NCBI RefSeq assembly: GCF_002733955.1
Contig: NZ_NVXQ01000003.1
Location: forward strand, 186,001 to 250,000
Length of the DNA stretch: 64,000 nucleotides
Source of the DNA: Hoeflea sp.
GTDB lineage: Bacteria > Pseudomonadota > Alphaproteobacteria > Rhizobiales > Rhizobiaceae
Direction of reading: 5' to 3'
Made by a program: the position numbers and the translations under genes
Shown: positions 1 through 11,259 of the stretch, one piece after another
Layout of the letters: every line of letters begins with the position of its first letter
How positions within the stretch are numbered: the stretch's first letter is position 1
The notes under the pieces: generated by a model
The model's database searches: none
What the model saw: only the letters and a program-made list of their open reading frames with translations
Told to the model about the DNA's origin: nothing

Positions 1-2
1 GG

Positions 3-764
3 CAGATGTCGATGCCGCCGGCGCAACTCGGATGTGCCTATTTCAATTTCACCGCCTCCCATGACGGCATCGGCATGCGCCCGGCCGAGGGCCTGTTGAG
101 CGAGGACGACATAGAACGCGTCATCGAAACGGTTCAGCAATTCGGCGGCCTGCTGTCGATGCGCAAGATGCCCGATGGCACCACCCGGCCCTACGAGATC
201 AACATCGCGCTGATCGACGCGCTGAAGGGCACCGTCGACGGCGTCGACGAGTGGACCATCGAACGCTTCCTGTGCAGCCAGATCATCGCCATGGGGTTGG
301 AAGGCATCCCGGGCTTCTACATCCATTCGCTGCTGGGCACCGGCAATGACCATGACGGCGTCGAGAAGACCGGCCACAACCGGGCGATCAACCGCCACCG
401 CTGGCATTACCCGGATCTGCTCGAACAGCTCGACGACCCCTCGACCACCCATGCCCGGGTTTTTACCGCATTGACGCAAACGCTCAAGACCCGGTCGAAA
501 CAGGCGGCGTTTCATCCCAACGCAACCCAGTTCACATTGCAGCTCGGCGAGCAGTTCTTCGGCTTCTGGCGGCAGAGCATCGACCGGTCGCAAAGCATCT
601 TTGCCATCCACAATATGACGAATGAAACAGTCTCGATCCCGGTGATGTCGCTCAACCTGATCGGCGGCGAGAGCTGGAGCGATCTCATTTCCGGCGAGGA
701 CATCAGCGCCATCGGCGGCGAGATCGAGTTCACACCCTACCAGTGCCGCTGGATCACCAACTGA
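3..764 (+). CDS. Sucrose/glucosylglycerate phosphorylase (GH13_18), 3' part
   Basis: The frame is open to the left edge, so only the last ~250 residues of a roughly 500-580-residue protein are present. The segment NFTASHDGIGMRP near the start is the conserved region around the third catalytic Asp of GH13 subfamily 18 (sucrose phosphorylase group), and the QIIAMGLEGIPGFYIHSLLG and NRAINRHRW segments fit the same family. Members phosphorolyse an alpha-glucoside to glucose-1-phosphate. Because a phosphatase and glucosyl-3-phosphoglycerate synthase follow immediately, glucosylglycerate is the more likely substrate than sucrose (inference from context). The acceptor-site residues cannot be judged because the N-terminal half is missing. 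Confidence 0.85.
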   Translation, partial: QMSMPPAQLGCAYFNFTASHDGIGMRPAEGLLSEDDIERVIETVQQFGGLLSMRKMPDGTTRPYEINIALIDALKGTVDGVDEWTIERFLCSQIIAMGLEGIPGFYIHSLLGTGNDHDGVEKTGHNRAINRHRWHYPDLLEQLDDPSTTHARVFTALTQTLKTRSKQAAFHPNATQFTLQLGEQFFGFWRQSIDRSQSIFAIHNMTNETVSIPVMSLNLIGGESWSDLISGEDISAIGGEIEFTPYQCRWITN

Positions 765-775
765 ATGATGGCTTC

Positions 776-1579
776 GTGACGGCCCCCCTCATCCAGAACC
801 TGATCGTGTTCACCGACCTCGACGGCACGCTTCTGGATCATGCGACTTATTCCCACGCCGAAGCGGCTCCCGCGCTCATACAGTTACGCGACCTGAACAT
901 TCCGCTGGTGCTCGCTTCGAGCAAGACGGCGGCTGAAATAGCGCCACTGCGCGAAAAGCTAGGGTTCTCGCACTGCGAGGCAATCGTCGAAAACGGGTCC
1001 GGCATCCTCGAACCGCATGATGACGGCAGCCAGTCCGGCGAAACCTATCAGCTTCTGCGGCAAACACGGGACCGGATCCCGGCCCAGCAGCGCAAGCAAT
1101 ACCAGGGATTTGCCGACTGGAGCTCAGAGGAAGTCTCACGCCGCACCGGGCTGCCGCTTGAAGACGCGGCCAATGCCAAGGTCCGCAATTTTTCCGAACC
1201 CGGACTGTGGCTGGGCAGTGAGCAGGACCGCGACGAGTTTGTCTCCGCCGCCCGGGCAGCAGGCCTGACTGTGCAACAGGGCGGGCGCTTCCTCACCTTG
1301 TCATTTGGCGGCAACAAGGCGGAGCGTATGATGGAGATCGCCGGCCGCTACGCCAGTGCCGGCAAAGATCCGTTTGCCGTAGCACTTGGCGATGCTGAAA
1401 ACGACGTGGCAATGATCGAGCAGGCGGATCTGGGCGTGATCATCCCCAACCCGGCGCACAAGGGACTGCCGCGGCTTGAGGGCGAAGCCACCGGCGAAAT
1501 CATCAGGGCGGCATCCGCCGGCCCCGCGGGATGGAATGAAGTCATCATGTCGCTGCTCGAACAAGCAGCGAGAAAATAG
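776..1579 (+). CDS. HAD-family glucosyl/mannosyl-3-phosphoglycerate phosphatase
   Basis: A HAD phosphatase of the MPGP (Cof-like) type, about 267 residues. Motif I is FTDLDGTLLDH near the N terminus (nucleophile and acid Asp), motif II is LASSKT, the motif III lysine lies in GGNKAERM and motif IV is ALGDAENDVAMIE. It would dephosphorylate glucosyl-3-phosphoglycerate, the product of GpgS encoded next, to glucosylglycerate. I chose the GTG at 776, just after the stop of the upstream gene; an in-frame GTG at 743 would overlap that gene by 22 bases and add 11 residues not expected before motif I. Same transcript as its neighbours. Confidence 0.85.
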   Translation: MTAPLIQNLIVFTDLDGTLLDHATYSHAEAAPALIQLRDLNIPLVLASSKTAAEIAPLREKLGFSHCEAIVENGSGILEPHDDGSQSGETYQLLRQTRDRIPAQQRKQYQGFADWSSEEVSRRTGLPLEDAANAKVRNFSEPGLWLGSEQDRDEFVSAARAAGLTVQQGGRFLTLSFGGNKAERMMEIAGRYASAGKDPFAVALGDAENDVAMIEQADLGVIIPNPAHKGLPRLEGEATGEIIRAASAGPAGWNEVIMSLLEQAARK

Positions 1580-1587
1580 GAGTTCAA

Positions 1588-2802
1588 ATGGCCGATTTTC
1601 ACCAGAATGGCAGCGTCGCAACTCTCCACAATCTCACCCGCATGCCCCTGGAGATGATGGAAGGCCAGCTCCGGCAGTTCTCGGCCAACCGCAAGATCAC
1701 GCTGATCCTGCCGTCGCTGTTTTCCGAACTTGGCCGCGATGCCCTGTCCAACATTCTCGATGAGCTGAGCGGCGCAACCTACATCAACCACATCATCATC
1801 GGTCTCGATCAGGCGACGGAAGAGCAATACCGCTTCGCCAAGCAGTATTTCTCCCGCCTGCCGCAAAAGCACGACATATTGTGGAATGACGGGCCGCGCC
1901 TGAAAGCAATCGACAACCAGCTGCAGGAAGCGGGCCTTGCACCCAAGGAGCTCGGGAAGGGCCGCAATGTCTGGTACTGCATCGGCTACGCGCTGGCGTC
2001 GCAGAACTCCGATGTCGTGGCGCTGCATGATTGCGACATCACCACCTATTCCCGCGAGATGCTGGCCCGTCTGGTCTACCCGGTCGCCAATCCCGCCTTC
2101 CCCTACCAGTTCTGCAAGGGCTATTATCCGCGCATCGCCGACGGCAAGCTGAACGGCCGCGTTTCGCGGCTGCTGGTGTCACCGCTGCTGCTGTCGATCC
2201 AGAAGGTTTGCGGCCACCTCGATTACATCGAATATCTCAAGGGTTTCCGCTACCCGCTCGCTGGCGAATTCGCCATGCGGGTCAGCATGCTGCCCGACAT
2301 GCGCATTCCATCGGACTGGGGCCTGGAGATCGGCGTTCTGTCGGAAGTCTGGCGCAACCTGTCGCATCGCTCGGTCTGCCAGGTGGATATTTCAGACGCC
2401 TATGACCACAAGCATCAGGACCTGTCCAAGGCGGACTCCACCCAAGGCCTGTCGCGCATGTCGGTCGACATTTCCAAGGCCCTGTTCCGCAAGCTCGCCA
2501 CAGACGGCGTGGTCTTCAGCCAGGAAACCTTCCGCACCATCAAGGCGACCTACTACCGGACAGCCCTCGACCTGATCGAGATGTATCACCATGATGCGCT
2601 GATGAACGGACTTCACACCGACCGGCACCAGGAGGAAGAAGCGGTCGAACTGTTTGCGGCCAACATCGTCACCGCCGGCCAGATCTTCCTCGAAAACCCG
2701 ATGGAAACGCCGTTCATTCCCAACTGGAGCAGGGTCCAGTCGGCCAATCCGGACCTGTTGCGGAAACTGCATGAGGCGGTTGCCGCCGACAGTGCCTCTT
2801 AA
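1588..2802 (+). CDS. gpgS: Glucosyl-3-phosphoglycerate synthase (GT81)
   Basis: A 404-residue retaining GT-A glycosyltransferase of family GT81 that transfers glucose from a nucleotide sugar to 3-phosphoglycerate, the first step to the compatible solute glucosylglycerate. The metal-binding DCD motif lies in ALHDCDITTYSRE (about residue 150), followed by the FCKGYYPRI and PLAGEFAMR segments typical of GpgS, and WGLEIGVLSE further on. The start has a GGAG ribosome site a few bases upstream and lies 8 bases past the phosphatase gene. Glucosylglycerate accumulates under salt stress and nitrogen limitation in known producers. Confidence 0.9.
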   Translation: MADFHQNGSVATLHNLTRMPLEMMEGQLRQFSANRKITLILPSLFSELGRDALSNILDELSGATYINHIIIGLDQATEEQYRFAKQYFSRLPQKHDILWNDGPRLKAIDNQLQEAGLAPKELGKGRNVWYCIGYALASQNSDVVALHDCDITTYSREMLARLVYPVANPAFPYQFCKGYYPRIADGKLNGRVSRLLVSPLLLSIQKVCGHLDYIEYLKGFRYPLAGEFAMRVSMLPDMRIPSDWGLEIGVLSEVWRNLSHRSVCQVDISDAYDHKHQDLSKADSTQGLSRMSVDISKALFRKLATDGVVFSQETFRTIKATYYRTALDLIEMYHHDALMNGLHTDRHQEEEAVELFAANIVTAGQIFLENPMETPFIPNWSRVQSANPDLLRKLHEAVAADSAS

Positions 2803-2832
2803 GCTAAAGGGATATCCCAAGCATAGTCTGAA

Positions 2833-2866
2833 CCCGGGCGCGAACAGAAACCTGTCCGCGCCCGGG
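2833..2866. terminator. Strong hairpin between convergent gpgS and katG
   Basis: Perfect 10-base arms CCCGGGCGCG (2833-2842) and CGCGCCCGGG (2857-2866), with an inner 4-pair ACAG/CTGT stem and an AAAC loop. It lies in the 71-base gap between the stop codons of gpgS and katG. It lacks a clear T-run on either strand, so it may act as a bidirectional transcript end or RNA-stabilising hairpin rather than a classical intrinsic terminator. Confidence 0.6.
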
Positions 2867-2873
2867 GCATTGA

Positions 2874-5340
<2,467 letters not shown>

Positions 5341-6237
5341 ATGAGAAACCTGACCCTCAAACAGCTTCGTTATTTCGAGGCGCTGGCGCAGCACGGCCAT
5401 TTCGGCCGCGCGGCTCATGCCTGCTCGATTTCCCAGCCGGCATTGTCGGTGCAGATCCGGGAACTCGAGGAAACGGTGGGAACCGAACTCTTCGAACGCA
5501 GCGCCCGACAAGTCCGGCTGACCAATTTCGGCGAGGAGTTTGCCACACGCGCCCGCGGCATTCTCCGCTCTGTCGACGAGCTGGGCGAACTGGCCCGCGC
5601 CTCCCGCGATCAGCTGGTCGGGCGCCTGCGCATCGGCGTCATCCCGACCATCGCGCCCTACCTGCTGCCGGACATCATCACCAAGCTGACGGCGGCCAAC
5701 AGCAACATCGAGATCCAGATCCGCGAATCACTGACGCCCATTCTGGTTCGCGAACTCGCCGATGGGCTTCTTGACGCGGCCATTGTCGCCCTGCCGGTCT
5801 CCGAACCGTCCCTGACCGAAATTGCCTTGTTCGAGGAAAAATTCGTTCTGGTGCGCCCGGTGGGAGACGAGAACAAGCCTGTGCCCGATCACGAGGACCT
5901 GCGCGAGATGAAGCTGCTTCTGCTCGAGGAAGGCCACTGCTTTCGCGACCAGGCACTGTCGTTCTGCAACATCCAGTCGACACGGCCACGCGAGATGCTG
6001 GATGCCAGTTCACTCGCCACGCTGGTCCAGATGGTTGGCGCCGGGCTTGGCGTGACACTGATTCCGGAAATGGCCATTCCGGTCGAGACCCGTTCCGCAC
6101 CGGTTTCGATTGCGCATTTCAAGACCCCGCAACCATCGCGAACCATCGGCATGATCTGGCGCAAGACCAGCCCGCTCGCCAAACAGCTGCTGCAGATTTC
6201 CGAAGTGGTGCGGGAGGCGACCGGGGCCATCAAGTGA
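5341..6237 (+). CDS. oxyR: Hydrogen peroxide sensor/regulator OxyR (LysR family)
   Basis: A 298-residue LysR-type regulator. The N-terminal winged helix-turn-helix covers residues 1-60 (LKQLRYFEALAQHGHFGRAA), followed by the substrate-binding fold. The redox cysteines of OxyR are present as Cys200 and Cys209 in GHCFRDQALSFC, with the canonical spacing of 9. Together with divergent katG this identifies OxyR rather than a generic LysR. It senses peroxide through disulfide formation and activates katG. Confidence 0.95.
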   Translation: MRNLTLKQLRYFEALAQHGHFGRAAHACSISQPALSVQIRELEETVGTELFERSARQVRLTNFGEEFATRARGILRSVDELGELARASRDQLVGRLRIGVIPTIAPYLLPDIITKLTAANSNIEIQIRESLTPILVRELADGLLDAAIVALPVSEPSLTEIALFEEKFVLVRPVGDENKPVPDHEDLREMKLLLLEEGHCFRDQALSFCNIQSTRPREMLDASSLATLVQMVGAGLGVTLIPEMAIPVETRSAPVSIAHFKTPQPSRTIGMIWRKTSPLAKQLLQISEVVREATGAIK

Positions 6238-6251
6238 CGATCGCGTCACTT
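6232..6251. terminator. Hairpin between convergent oxyR and recQ
   Basis: Perfect 8-base arms AAGTGACG and CGTCACTT around an ATCG loop, overlapping the oxyR stop codon and lying between the convergent 3' ends of oxyR and recQ. No T-run follows, so this is only a terminator-like structure. Confidence 0.45.
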
Positions 6252-6261
6252 GGCATCGAAC

Positions 6262-8121
6262 CTACCTTTGATGCGCCAGGATGACTTCGAGGAATTTGTC
6301 GCCGTAGCGCTCCAGCTTGGATTGGCCGACGCCGGAAATACCCAGCAGCGCTTCGCGGTCCAGCGGCCGGTTGGTCGCGAAGGCCACCAGCGTCGTGTCG
6401 GGAAACACCACGTAAGGCGGCACGCCAAGTTCCTTGGCGATCGCCATGCGGGCAGCGCGAAGCGCTTCGAACAGTTCGCCATCCGCCTCCTCGAGAGCCG
6501 ATTTTGCATTCATCGAGCTTGCGGATGAGCTGCGCGCCGCCTTGCCCTTGGTCGGCCGGTCCTTGCGGAAGCGGACCTCGCGCTCGCGCTTGAACACCGC
6601 ACGCGCCTCTTGCTCCAGCTTCAGCGCGCCATAGGCCTCATGGTCGACACTGACCAATCCGCTGGCAAGCAGCTGGCGATAGACCGACTGCCATGTCTTG
6701 GCCGGAATATCCTTGCCTGCCCCGAAGACCGGCATGTCGACATGGCCGAAACGCGTGGTCTTGTCGTTCTCGTTGCCCGTCAGCACATCGATCAGATGCC
6801 CGGTTCCGAAGCGTTCGCCGGTCCGATACACCGCCGCCAGCGCCTTGATCGCGGCCTCGGTTCCGTCCCAGGTCTCGACCGGCTTCTGGCAGGTGTCGCA
6901 ATTGCCGCAATTGCCTGGATGCGCCTCGCCGAAATGCGCTAAAATCGCCTGCCGCCGGCAACCCGCTGTCTCGCAGATCGCCAGCAGCGCATTCAGCTTG
7001 GCCCGTTCCACCCGCTTGATGTCCTCGGCCGAGCCGCCGCCATCGATCATCCGGCCCCGCTGGATCACATCGGCCATGCCATAGGCCATCCAGACATCGG
7101 ATGGCAGGCCATCGCGGCCCGCACGACCGGTCTCCTGGTAATAGGCCTCGACGGAACCGGGCAGATCGAGATGGGCGACATAGCGCACATTCGGCTTGTC
7201 GATGCCCATGCCGAAGGCCACGGTGGCGACGAGACAAAGACCTTCTTCCTTGAGAAACGCATCCTGGTTGGCGTCGCGAACCTCGCGCGCCATGCCCGCA
7301 TGATAGGCGCGCGCCCGGATCCCCTGCTTGTTGAGCCAGTCTGCTGTGTCCTCGACCTTGGCGCGCGACAGGCAATAGACGATGCCGCTCGATCCCGTGT
7401 GGCGGGACAAAAACCGCAGCAACTGCTGGCGCGGCTGATCGCGCTCGACAATCTCATAGGCGATGTTCGGACGGTCAAATGACGTCGTGAACACGTCTGC
7501 CGAGTGCAGCGCCAGCTTGTCGATGATGTCGTCGCGGGTGTGCGGATCAGCCGTCGCCGTGAGCGCCATTCGCGGCACGCCTGGGTAGAGCTCTGCAAGA
7601 TGGCCAAGTTCGCGATATTCGGGCCGGAAATCATGCCCCCATTGCGAGACACAATGCGCTTCATCAATGGCAAACAGCGCGATCTTTGCCCTGCCGATCA
7701 TGTCCTTGAAGCCGGAGGTGACGATCCGTTCCGGTGTCACATAGAGAAGATCAAGCTCGCCGCTGCTGATCGCGTTGCGCACATCCAAGAATTCTTCGCG
7801 CGACAGCGAGGAATTGAGCGCTGCGGCGCGAACACCCAACTGCTTGAGCGCTTCGACCTGGTCGCGCATCAACGCGATCAGCGGCGAGACCACAATGCCG
7901 ACACCGTCCCGGCACAGCGCGGGAACCTGAAAGCACAGAGATTTGCCTGCGCCGGTCGGAAACAGCACCACCGCATCCCCGCCCGAAACAACTTGGTTCA
8001 CCACCTCGGCCTGCCGTCCCCGGAAGGCAGGATAGCCGTAGACCCGGTTCAGGATCGCGAGCGGATCTGTTGCAGCATGGCTGCTGGATACGGGCTGGTC
8101 ATGGCTTTGGGACTGCGGCAT
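6262..8121 (-). CDS. recQ: ATP-dependent DNA helicase RecQ
   Basis: A 619-residue superfamily 2 helicase with the standard RecQ layout: Walker [17 protein letters not shown] box in [19 protein letters not shown], motif [12 protein letters not shown], a zinc-binding cysteine set (CRRQ with GNCGNCDTC), winged helix, and a C-terminal HRDC domain ([17 protein letters not shown]). It unwinds DNA 3'-5' in recombinational repair and fork rescue. It is monocistronic, bounded by hairpins on both sides. Confidence 0.97.
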   Translation of the reverse strand: MPQSQSHDQPVSSSHAATDPLAILNRVYGYPAFRGRQAEVVNQVVSGGDAVVLFPTGAGKSLCFQVPALCRDGVGIVVSPLIALMRDQVEALKQLGVRAAALNSSLSREEFLDVRNAISSGELDLLYVTPERIVTSGFKDMIGRAKIALFAIDEAHCVSQWGHDFRPEYRELGHLAELYPGVPRMALTATADPHTRDDIIDKLALHSADVFTTSFDRPNIAYEIVERDQPRQQLLRFLSRHTGSSGIVYCLSRAKVEDTADWLNKQGIRARAYHAGMAREVRDANQDAFLKEEGLCLVATVAFGMGIDKPNVRYVAHLDLPGSVEAYYQETGRAGRDGLPSDVWMAYGMADVIQRGRMIDGGGSAEDIKRVERAKLNALLAICETAGCRRQAILAHFGEAHPGNCGNCDTCQKPVETWDGTEAAIKALAAVYRTGERFGTGHLIDVLTGNENDKTTRFGHVDMPVFGAGKDIPAKTWQSVYRQLLASGLVSVDHEAYGALKLEQEARAVFKREREVRFRKDRPTKGKAARSSSASSMNAKSALEEADGELFEALRAARMAIAKELGVPPYVVFPDTTLVAFATNRPLDREALLGISGVGQSKLERYGDKFLEVILAHQR

Positions 8122-8217
8122 GGAATCGCTTTCTTGGGAAGACCCGGACTATGGCACAGATTCCAATGCTGCCGCGAGGCTTTCCCCTGAACTTCTCCCC
8201 AATTGCCCCATGCAAAA

Positions 8218-8242
8218 CGCCGCACATCATGGATGCGCGGCG
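8218..8242 (-). terminator. Rho-independent terminator of the ridA operon
   Basis: Read on the minus strand, a GC-rich stem (arms CGCCGC and GCGGCG with an inner CATC/GATG stem, a facing A-C pair and a 3-base loop) is followed directly by TTTT (8217-8214). It lies 39 bases beyond the ridA stop codon and defines the 3' end of the long minus-strand operon that begins near 17.5 kb, separating it from recQ. Confidence 0.75.
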
Positions 8243-8280
8243 TCGGATCAGGCTTCAGAGCCCCGTCTCTGGATGTTAGC

Positions 8281-8628
8281 TCAAACGGCTGCGATGCAGA
8301 GGATTTCGACGTTGTAGTCCGGTGTGGCCAGCTTGGATTCACCGGCAGCACGTGCAGGCGTATGACCCTGCGGCACCCAGGCATCCCAGACCGCGTTCAT
8401 CTCGGCAAAATCATCCATTGACGACAGCCAGATGGTGGTCTGCAGGATCTTTGTCTTGTCCGAACCGACCTCAGCCAGCAGCCGATCGACATTGGCGAGA
8501 ATGTCCTCAGTCTGCTTGGTGATGCTGGCGCCAGCCGTGCCAACCTGGCCCGCCAGATAGACAACGCCGCCATGGACCACGGCCTGGCTCATGCGCGGGC
8601 CGGTTTCGATGCGTTTGATCTCACTCAT
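8281..8628 (-). CDS. RidA-family enamine/imine deaminase
   Basis: A 115-residue YjgF/YER057c/UK114 (RidA) family protein, the normal size for this trimeric fold. Visible features are the N-terminal RMSQAVVHGGVVYLAGQVG, the central DILANVDRLLAEVG and the C-terminal PARAAGESKLATPDYNVEI. RidA proteins hydrolyse reactive enamines/imines released by PLP enzymes and flavin amine oxidases. It is the last gene of the operon, 5 bases after a FAD oxidase gene, which supports a role in clearing the imine made by that oxidase. It lacks the archetypal catalytic Arg context (R-x-C), so it may belong to a non-RidA subgroup. Confidence 0.88.
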   Translation of the reverse strand: MSEIKRIETGPRMSQAVVHGGVVYLAGQVGTAGASITKQTEDILANVDRLLAEVGSDKTKILQTTIWLSSMDDFAEMNAVWDAWVPQGHTPARAAGESKLATPDYNVEILCIAAV

Positions 8629-8633
8629 GTGTT

Positions 8634-9752
8634 TTATCCCTGTTGAAAATTCAGTGCGGCCCGACCGGGGCTAAGCGCTTCTATTACGGTCTGGCCCAGC
8701 TGCGAAAGCCGTCCCAGGCACAAATCTGCTGCCAGTTGCGACAGAGCCGGGGCCGTCTGCATGCCATAGCCGCCCTGCCCCGCAAGCCAGAAAAACCCTT
8801 CCGCTTCCGGCGCGAACCCGACCACAGGTGTCCGGTCCGGTGCAAAGGTCCGCATTCCCGCCCAGGAATGCTCGACCCGCGTGACCGGAACCGTCACGGC
8901 CTGCTCAAACCGGTGCAGCCCCTCGGCGACCACCATGTCGTCAGCCCAGACATCATGCGGTTCGACCGGATCCTCGTCCGCAGGCGAAATCATCATCTTG
9001 CCGGCTTCCGGCTTTGCGTACCACTGATCACCGGCATTGGCGAACAGCGGCCAGCGCGTGATGTCATGGCCGTCAGGCGCAGGGATCAGCACCGCCGACC
9101 GGCGCAAGGCCGCCAGACCTAAGGTACGGACACCGGCCATCTTTGCCACCGCATCGGCCCAGCCGCCGGCGGCATTGACCAGAACCGGCGCCGTGAATTC
9201 ACCCGCCGCTGTCATCACCGTCCACACGCCATCCCGGCGCGTAATCGACTGCACCCCAGCACCTGTGACGATGCTGCCGCCGAGATGGCGCAGCTTGCGG
9301 GCAAAGCCCTGCAGCATACGGTCGACATCGATGTCCTGCGCGTCCCACTCGATCGCCGCGGCGGCAATGGCGTCATGCCGCAGGATCGGCACCAGCTCCA
9401 AAGCCTGTTGCGGCGACAACCGCTCCAGCCCGTCGCTGCCATCAAGATAGGCATCGAACTTGACGAGATCTTCATCCGTCGCCAGCAGCAATTCACCGCG
9501 CGGCGACAAAAGACTGGTGTCGGAAACACCTTCAGACTGCGCCAGAAACGGCGACGAAGCTGCATTCAGCGCCCGCAGGGTGGCATTGCCGTAATTGCGG
9601 ATGAAAATCGCAGCCGAGCGGCCCGAGGAATGATGCCCGATCACCGGCTCGGATTCGAGCACGGTCACCTTGGCGTCCGGCGCCAGCCGGGCGGCAGCGC
9701 TGATCCCGGCGATGCCGCCGCCAATCACCACAATATCGGAGCTCGTGTTCAT
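8634..9752 (-). CDS. FAD-dependent amine/D-amino-acid oxidase (DAO family)
   Basis: A 372-residue DAO-type flavoprotein. The dinucleotide-binding GIGGGIAGISAA-like motif (VVIGGGIAGISAAARL) lies at the N terminus, and the C-terminal FAD-contacting segment is FFWLAGQGGYGMQTAPALS. Such enzymes oxidise secondary or primary amines and amino acids to imines. It overlaps the preceding deacetylase gene by 4 bases and precedes RidA, so the operon couples deacetylation, oxidation and imine removal. The exact amine cannot be told from the sequence. Confidence 0.88.
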   Translation of the reverse strand: MNTSSDIVVIGGGIAGISAAARLAPDAKVTVLESEPVIGHHSSGRSAAIFIRNYGNATLRALNAASSPFLAQSEGVSDTSLLSPRGELLLATDEDLVKFDAYLDGSDGLERLSPQQALELVPILRHDAIAAAAIEWDAQDIDVDRMLQGFARKLRHLGGSIVTGAGVQSITRRDGVWTVMTAAGEFTAPVLVNAAGGWADAVAKMAGVRTLGLAALRRSAVLIPAPDGHDITRWPLFANAGDQWYAKPEAGKMMISPADEDPVEPHDVWADDMVVAEGLHRFEQAVTVPVTRVEHSWAGMRTFAPDRTPVVGFAPEAEGFFWLAGQGGYGMQTAPALSQLAADLCLGRLSQLGQTVIEALSPGRAALNFQQG

Positions 9753-10771
9753 CCTGCCTGGTACCCGTCGAGAAAGCTGGTCAGATTGTCGCCCAGATCA
9801 GACGACAGATACCCGCCTTCCTGCACGATGACAGCAGGAAGATCCAGTGCAGCAATCGCCTGAGCGATCTGGCCGAAGCCCGGCGTCGTGACCCTGAAGC
9901 CGTGGAACGGATCATTCTCGTGCGCATCCAGCCCCATGGCTACCACCAGCACATCCGCGCCAAAAGAGCGTATCCGCTTGAGCGCAGTTTCCAGCGTCGC
10001 CAGATAGTCTGCATCGCCGGTTCCGCGCGGCAGCGGCAGGTTGAGATTGTAGCCCATCCCCTCGCCCTCGCCACGCTCGCCCGCATGTCCCCAGAAGAAC
10101 GGATAAAAGCGTGCCGGATCCGCATGGATCGACACCGTCAGCACATCGCGGCGGTGATAGAAGATGCCTTGCGTACCATTGCCGTGATGCACATCGACAT
10201 CAAGGATTGCCGGACGGCGGCCGGCACGCAACAGCGCTTGCGCCGCAATCGCGGAATTGTTGAGAAAACAGAACCCGCCGGCCAGATCGCCGAACGCATG
10301 GTGCCCGGGGGGCCGGCACAGCGCATAGGCAGCCGGTTCTCCACCAAGCACCGTATCGACGGCACTGAGTGCTGACTGCGCCGACCAGTAGGCCGACTGC
10401 CAGGTGCCGGACGTGATGGGGCAGGATGTATCGGCCTGGTGGAAACCGGACTGCCCGGTCGCGGACTTCGGATAGCTGACGGTTCGGCGATCGGGATGGA
10501 TATTCGGGATTACCTCGTCCGAAGCCCCCTCGGTTCTGATCCAGCGGGCGTGAATGGTCTCGAGGAAGGTCAGGTATTCCGGCGAGTGGATCTCGGCAAG
10601 CGGCCCCATGCCATGGTCGGAAGGCATGATGAACTCACATCCCGCCGCCCGGGCGCCTCGGCTCAACTCTTCAATGCGCTGCGGCTGCTCCGGATTAGGC
10701 GACATCCGGCCATTGGCCATGAAATGCTTCGGATCATGCGCCCACTGGCGCTCGTCGAATATCGCCTTCAT
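9749..10771 (-). CDS. Histone-deacetylase-fold hydrolase, acetylpolyamine amidohydrolase type
   Basis: A 340-residue member of the arginase/deacetylase superfamily. The charge-relay His pair is in RPPGHHAFGDLAGGFC, zinc ligands in LDVDVHHGNGTQGIFY and the second Asp in VVAMGLDAHENDPFHGF. Bacterial relatives deacetylate acetylpolyamines or other N-acetylated amines. The length and the N-terminal MKAIFDERQWAHDP with PxHF segment are typical of acetylpolyamine amidohydrolases. In an operon with a spermidine/putrescine-type transporter and amine oxidase, an N-acetyl-di/polyamine is the best guess for substrate (inference). It overlaps the GNAT gene upstream by 4 bases. Confidence 0.88.
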   Translation of the reverse strand: MKAIFDERQWAHDPKHFMANGRMSPNPEQPQRIEELSRGARAAGCEFIMPSDHGMGPLAEIHSPEYLTFLETIHARWIRTEGASDEVIPNIHPDRRTVSYPKSATGQSGFHQADTSCPITSGTWQSAYWSAQSALSAVDTVLGGEPAAYALCRPPGHHAFGDLAGGFCFLNNSAIAAQALLRAGRRPAILDVDVHHGNGTQGIFYHRRDVLTVSIHADPARFYPFFWGHAGERGEGEGMGYNLNLPLPRGTGDADYLATLETALKRIRSFGADVLVVAMGLDAHENDPFHGFRVTTPGFGQIAQAIAALDLPAVIVQEGGYLSSDLGDNLTSFLDGYQAG

Positions 10772-11259
10772 GCATTCTCTCCCAGGGACTGAAGCGCGTT
10801 GCCCGCCAGCGACATGAATTGGGTATCTTCGGCAGCAACAAAACCGATGCGCTCGTAAAAGGCGCGCGCCCTCGGGTTGTCATGGTAGACACCGAGCCGA
10901 ATGAAGCTCGCATCCCAGGCATCAACTCCAGCCCGGTGAACACCCGCCAGAAGTCTTTCACCCAGCCGCTGCCCCCGAACTTCCTGATCCACCCAGAGAT
11001 CGGAAACATAAATCCCGACGGAACCGTAGACGGTAGAGAAAAACGGCGAATAAGCCGCGACGCCGACGATGCTGCCATCTGCGGTTTCCGCAATGACCGC
11101 GTGCAGCACCGGGGCCGGACCGAAACAGGCGCGGGCAATATCTGCGTCACCCGCTCTGTGCTCGTCGCCCATATCCGCCGAGAGTTGCGACAGTGCCCGG
11201 TTCAGCACACTCGCGTCACCGGACACCGCTGGCCTGATGCTGATATCACTCACGCTCAA
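10768..11259 (-). CDS. GNAT N-acetyltransferase
   Basis: A 163-residue GCN5-related acetyltransferase. Acetyl-CoA-binding motif A is visible as DQEVRGQRLGERLLAG (about residues 90-105), and motif B as FIRLGVYHDNPRARAFYERIGF. The 4-base overlaps with genes on both sides show tight co-expression. An acetyltransferase next to a deacetylase in the same operon could mean an acetylation/deacetylation cycle on the same amine, or detoxification of an intermediate. The substrate is not predictable. Confidence 0.85.
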   Translation of the reverse strand: MSVSDISIRPAVSGDASVLNRALSQLSADMGDEHRAGDADIARACFGPAPVLHAVIAETADGSIVGVAAYSPFFSTVYGSVGIYVSDLWVDQEVRGQRLGERLLAGVHRAGVDAWDASFIRLGVYHDNPRARAFYERIGFVAAEDTQFMSLAGNALQSLGENA

